Source: Chalara sp. BL73 (lineage: Eukaryota; Ascomycota; Leotiomycetes; Helotiales). From it: a stretch of DNA of 64,000 nt. The DNA lies in contig CAKJVC010000123.1 of assembly GCA_918026815.1 (NCBI GenBank), positions 558,001 to 622,000 of the forward strand, read 5' to 3'. Below, in pieces: positions 58,916-64,000 of the stretch. Every line of letters starts with the position of its first letter. The first letter of the stretch is position 1. Below the pieces are notes generated by a model. The model was not told the origin of the DNA and searched no databases. It was given only the letters and a program-made list of their open reading frames with translations. Both the position numbers and the translations under genes were made by a program.

Positions 58916-61900
58916 TTAAAAAAGTTTAAACATTGTTTTAATTATAAGTTGCTTTAAAAATATGTCTACCAGTAGCAATCGCCGGATTTGCGGCGTAAAT
59001 CCCAAATTTCGTAAGCGAAATGCCCCTGAATCAGGGGAAGCACGGGCCATTTGCACCATAAATCCTGCACTATAAATCCAAGCTGCTCCTCGCGGCCCCC
59101 GCGCTTTCGCTGCCAGGTTGCGTGCGCTGGGTAGGCGGGCGGACAGTAGTATTAATAGAAAACGCGTTTGTGTACTTGCCGGAGTGGCAAGTACTGCTCT
59201 GTACAGCATGTAGCTATTGCTTCCGGCCAAAACAAAAGTTCGAAGTTCGACACTTGAAGCAGCTACTGCATTGCCTGAAAAAGCCGTTGTTAAAGCACAA
59301 ATTGAGCTGTTTCGCAGCTACAAGTTACAAGCGGCCGATGCTGCACCGGTAACGTGGTTGGTTGCTTTTATTTCGGGCTGCCGCTGCTCGACGTTTATCA
59401 GTGCTTTACTTGCACAGATTACTTGACCCGGAATAAAAAGCGATTCAGCAGCACGTGTCTAAAGCTTATCAGCAAAAGCTCGCGTGGCACAAAACAAAAT
59501 GCTCGTTGTAGCGAACATGCAACGTGCAGACTTTTTTGCCGAAAAGCGGTATATCCAGTACTTTGTAGTAAATAGTGTTAACTACACTTTAAAAATGCCG
59601 AAACTAAAACTAAACGGCTGAATTTAAAAAGCAACTTTTTTGCTGCTCGACAAAAATGCAGCTGTCGCAAAAAGGATGCTACAGCAGAAACTAATATTGT
59701 TCATAGCTTTGATAGCTATAAATCCGCCGTAATGCTATAGCTTAAACGGACCGGTATCGAAAAGCATACGCGAAGCTTAAAAAACGAGATCTAAACATTT
59801 TTAGCGTGCTAAAAATGCCGACAACGAGCCCGAGTTATTCCTAATGCTAAAAGTAATAAATAAAATCTTTACCGAAACGCACAGCTAGTACTTCGATAGT
59901 CCGGATTGTATGTTGACTTAGCTACAGCAGCTAGCGTTAAGCTTGCTTTTACACTGCCGCTGCCTCAAAGCAAAAAATCTGCGCGTTCGACTTTAAAAAA
60001 GCCCGATACGCTTAAAACCAACTTTAAGTACTAAAAGCAGTTTTTGACTTATTGCTACTGCGTAGCGTACTGCAGCAGCCACTTCGACACAGCAAATAAC
60101 GACTAGCGGACCCTTAAAAGCTGCATTCAGCTTACTAATGCTTAGGCGAAAAGCTAAAAATGAGCCGTCCAAAGTGCTGTCGATCAAAACCGGCTTGCAT
60201 TGCGAAATGCTATGTCGGTCTTTTCGATAGCACTAATTTGCCACGAATCCAAAAGCTATCGGTACAGCTTTTCGCTGCTTAGCTTTTGCGCTATACTAAG
60301 TATCAAGCCGTACTCTAAAACTTGAAAAAGCCAAGTAATTACAACAGTTGCTTATTTAGCGTGATTTAAACAGTACAGCTAATTATTTTCCACGCGAGTA
60401 TTTGTTTAAAAAAAATAAAGCTCGGCTATACGCTTTAGCGTATCGAGCAGTATTGCGCGCAGTTTTTAAAACAAAACACCGAAACTTCAATAAGCGAGAT
60501 TTTCGGCTGGCGGTTATTATTGTTCGCGGTCTCGAAAAAGCTATAAAGCTTTACTAAGCGCAATAAGATCCCGACAAGAAAGTTCTGACATACAAAACGT
60601 CGATTTGCATATAAATTACGTACTACAGCTGTTGTTGTACTGAATTCCAGCAAGCTTAGCGCTTGCTGTACAACGAGCTAATGTTCGGAACTTAAAACTT
60701 GCCACGAATACGTGTTTAAACTTTAAAAAACAACTTGGATGCCGATGCTTTTAGCTGGTTTATTAGCTAGCACCGAAAAAATGTCGAACTTCTGAAACTG
60801 CTAACTCGGTTTTTGCTGACCGTTATTCAAGACTCGAAGCCGCTGCGGAAATCTTTCCTAGATACTACGGCGAATAGCACTACTGTCTAGCGAGCGAAAA
60901 CAATTAAACAGTACGAAGCCGTTGCCGACGAGTTCTTAAAACGGCTTCTTGTTTTGATTTATATAAATTCTAGCTAATCGTTGTGTAAAAGCGAGCTGTT
61001 TTTTGTTACTTAGCGTAATACTCAGCAGCGGCGGAACGTTTACTTTAAGCACGAGCTTGTAATGTTGCATACAACGTACTACAAAAGTCAGCAGCAAACA
61101 AGCAAGTTCAAAAATAATATTCGGTTTTTGCTTTTATTTATTAAAAACTTTTTGCTCGACTATTTAATAGTTGTTATTTCGCTCCGTTAAGTCTTTTTTC
61201 GCCAGTCCGCTTTACATACTATTATTTTTTTGTACTTGTAGTAAAAAAACAGTAAAGTCTAGACTGACAACCGGCTAACGCAGTACATAAAGCAAGCATG
61301 TGCCCGAACTGGCATTTTTCGGCTGCGTATTGCTAACTGGCGGCAAATAACAGTCAATATCGTCAAAACTAAGTTTGCAGCCGATATTAAATGCTTTAAA
61401 GTCGATAATATAGCCGAAAACGAAAACGCTAAAAAAATTGAAACTGACATTCGAGTTATAACTAAGCAGCGGAACTATAGTACGCGGACGGTTAACCGCG
61501 CTTATGCAAACCAGCAAAATGCCAATTTCGAGAACGTGTAAAATAGCTTTATCCGCCGGAATCTGCGTGTTTCAACTTTGTAAAAAAACTAGTAAAAGCT
61601 TAATTAGCTGTTTGGACCTGCTGGAAAAAAGAAGCGAAACAGTAAAAACGTAAATAGTCCGCAAATGCTGAAAAAAATCGCTATAAAAATCTACCGGCCG
61701 CGAAAAAAGTAGTCAGCCGCGGCTCTACTAAAAAATGCAAAAAAGCTGTACTAAAATAACACGCTGCAATAAAAGTCAGCCGCTCAGAAGCGAGCTATAA
61801 CAACTATAATGTTATGAACTAAACAAGTAGTAATTGTTATAGCTACTAGTAAAAAGAAAAGCCTGCTTTTTATGCTGTTTTGCATTCTTTTTAACGCTAA

Positions 61901-63450
61901 AGTAACGATTTTAGTTTTGCCGCTCGTGTTTTTACGTAAAAATCTGCTTCGCCGAATACGAAAGCTGGAAATAAACTACTTAGTGTAAGCGCTTAGCGAG
62001 CTACGAAATGCATTTTAGTGTTTGTAACAGCTAAAGCTGCAAGCACAAAACAGTTTCGGACTTACAAGCTCGCCGCTACGCAAAACTTCGGCCGGATTGT
62101 GTTTAATAAAGCCTACTTGACCGTAACCGCGTTTGCGTATCGCCAGGCTATAGTCGACTTAGCGCTAATCCGCAACGTTCGTACACAGTTTGTTTACTTA
62201 ACAGCTACATTGCTACCGACAATGCAAGCTACGTTTAAAAAGCAAAACAATTTAGTTAATCCCAAAATAATCCGGACATCGACGAACCGGCGAAATCTGT
62301 TCTATATAGTTCAGCGGGCTACTAAGCGAAAAAGTCTGCTCGAAAAAAGCGCGCAAAAAGCAAAAAACGCGTAAAAAAATAGCCAGCTTTTGGATCGAGC
62401 TCGAAATAAAATCATTTTATATGTTCGAACAAAAAAAAATGCTGCTACGCTAGCTAAGCTACTTTACTGTTTTTAGTACACTGCCGATATAAGCACGGCT
62501 GAACAGAAAAAAAAGCTGCTAAAAATGTAGCTTGCTTTTTCGGACTAGCCGTATATTGTAGCTACGTTTGCACTAAGCACTAGCTTCGACTATGCTTACG
62601 TTCGCTTAGTTATACACGTCGACGAGCCGTCGTTTTTAGTAAACTTCGTTCAAAAGTCTGGCCGAGCTGAGCAAAACGGAAAAAAAGCGTACTCGCTAGT
62701 TTTTTTTTTACTTACGTGAAAGCTACAAGCCGCAAAAAGTACCGTAGTCGAAAAAAAAGCTTTACACTGCTACTTGCTCAGCCAGGACTGCCGCCGGGCA
62801 TATTTAAGCAAGCACCTCGACTTAAAGCTGTACTAGCGACAGTGCCAAACTAACGAAAACGTTGTATGCGATATATACAGCGCCGGTCCAGCTTTTACTT
62901 TAGATTTTACTGCTTCGTTTTTCGAGCCGGCTTTTCAGCATACTAGCAATACAGCTATTTAGAAAAAGAAACGTTTAGCCGGCTTCGAGCTTAGCCGGTA
63001 CTAAAAAAACTTGCTCGCAGTTTAAAGCACGTGTCTACTCTGTAAAGTATTCGGCGATACTTAAAACTACGCTTTTTTTACATGTTAGTGCCGGTTCGAG
63101 TTTTTTGAAGCTCGTAATCGCGTTAAGAACCAAAACTAAAAAAAACCGTAGATTACTCCGTATTACGCGTGCTATTAGTGCTATAATCTTTAAGCCGTCT
63201 GTCCGCGAGCAGACTTAAAAAGCAGCTGTCCGAGCTGCTTTTATATAGATATTGTTATGCCGCTTTGCTATAGTATTTTCTACGAAAGCAAAGCCGAGCA
63301 GTAGCTAAAAAAGCAATTTCAACGAACATTTACAAATGTAAACGAGTTTTTTAAGTAGTGTAGTCGAGCGACTAGTTTCGGCGGAAGCAAAGCGATTTTA
63401 GAAGTTAAAGTTGCCGCAGCAGCTTTAATTCAGTTTGAATTATATTAAAA
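58916..63450 (+). pseudogene. Decayed OrsD-RecQ helicase, gene 2 of copy 2
   Basis: Counterpart of 49441-53950. The OrsD-like region spans about 59150-59540 and carries extra frame changes from single-base run differences. The helicase block with NKAY lies at about 62100 and the C-terminal helicase block at 62590-62690. Missense changes at the DEAH-type box are the same as in copy 1. Confidence 0.65.
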
Positions 63451-64000
63451 CTCTTGATATATAATTTTACGTATATATCCTACTTTTAAATAAAATAAAA
63501 TAAAATGTAATATATAATAAAACTATTTATTGGCTTAGCTTTATAAAAAAATGCTTATTTTATTACTTTTCTTTTTAATTATACTTTACTTAAACTTTTG
63601 TTAAGCTTAATTTTTTGCTTTTTTTCTTTTTTTTAACTTTGTTAGTATAATTTTTTATTTATTTTTCTTTTAACTTTATAACCTGTCCGTATTAAGCGTT
63701 TAACAGAAAAAAAAATGCAAATAACGGTATAAAAAATATATTTCCGGTGAATATATTATCCACGAATTTTTTATTTAAAAAAAAAAATTAAAATATAACC
63801 CGAATTCGTTCGCATTAAGCGCGCTGCCCAGCAAAAAAAAAAAAAAAAAAGAAAAAAGTTTTTAATAATTATTTTATTTATTATAGTCGCCCGAATCAAA
63901 AGCATGTTCGAATTAAAGCTAATGAAAAAAAAAAAAAAAAAAAAGTAAACCGAAAAAAAAGCAAAATAAGTCTAAACTATTACAAAGTATATTTACTACG

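Larger units (their letters stand above)
54814..64000 (+). repeat. Subtelomeric unit, copy 2 (runs off the window)
   Basis: Direct repeat of 45263-54482 beginning TTAATAAAGTTGAAC, about 32 bp shorter over the shared part. The left half has shorter homopolymers than copy 1, while some runs near 63 kb are longer. The block from about 60.7 to 62 kb is almost base-identical. The unit is cut by the window end at a point equivalent to 54482. Confidence 0.92.

Noticed and set aside
1..64000. tRNA or rRNA genes
   Set aside because: I saw no cloverleaf with A and B boxes and no rRNA-like segment, though a by-eye scan could miss one.

Overview
The window looks like a subtelomeric chromosome arm of a filamentous ascomycete (Pezizomycotina). 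The evidence is short introns of about 50-90 nt with CTRAC-type branch points, fungal-only families (UstYa/DUF3328, Zn2Cys6 regulators, HET, Clr5, OrsD-helicase), TTAGGG telomere repeats and RIP-like C-to-T decay. I did not identify the species. Exon structures were assembled by eye from splice signals, and each multi-exon model given closes in frame.

Left part (1-13 kb): a candidate ribosomal-peptide (RiPP) locus. It has a regulator with two complete tandem Zn2Cys6 clusters (1631-3498), a secreted precursor carrying ten Kex2-type 17-residue repeats (4398-5075), and a UstYa-family oxidase with two HxxHC motifs (6432-7442). A second, unrelated repeat precursor (about 9062-9548) has five GN-G-[LI]-Y-G-W units but is interrupted by an in-frame TAA. 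An MCT-type transporter pseudogene follows, with a 509-bp non-autonomous hAT element (perfect 8-bp target duplication) just upstream of it.

Middle (13-31 kb): mixed intact and decayed genes. Intact are a Clr5/ankyrin protein, a GPI-anchored bicupin oxalate decarboxylase and a secreted class 3 lipase. Decayed are a HET gene, an FHA-kinase gene and an unidentified gene broken by two stops. Two LTR-like segments are also present.

31-45 kb: a highly reducing PKS of 2413 aa (KS-AT-DH-MT-ER-KR-ACP, 8 exons, minus strand) diverges from an intact P450 of 536 aa (6 exons). A small secreted protein follows. A TCG-N5-CGA site (the AflR-type recognition motif) lies upstream of the RiPP precursor, the PKS and the P450, which suggests possible shared control by the AflR-like regulator.

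45-64 kb: AT-rich subtelomere. Two direct, nearly identical copies of a unit of about 9.4 kb are separated by a 107-bp (TTAGGG)n tract. Each unit holds two decayed telomere-linked RecQ-type helicase genes, the second with an N-terminal OrsD-like zinc region. The layout resembles tandem yeast Y' elements with internal telomere tracts, but a false join of two chromosome ends by the assembler is a real alternative.
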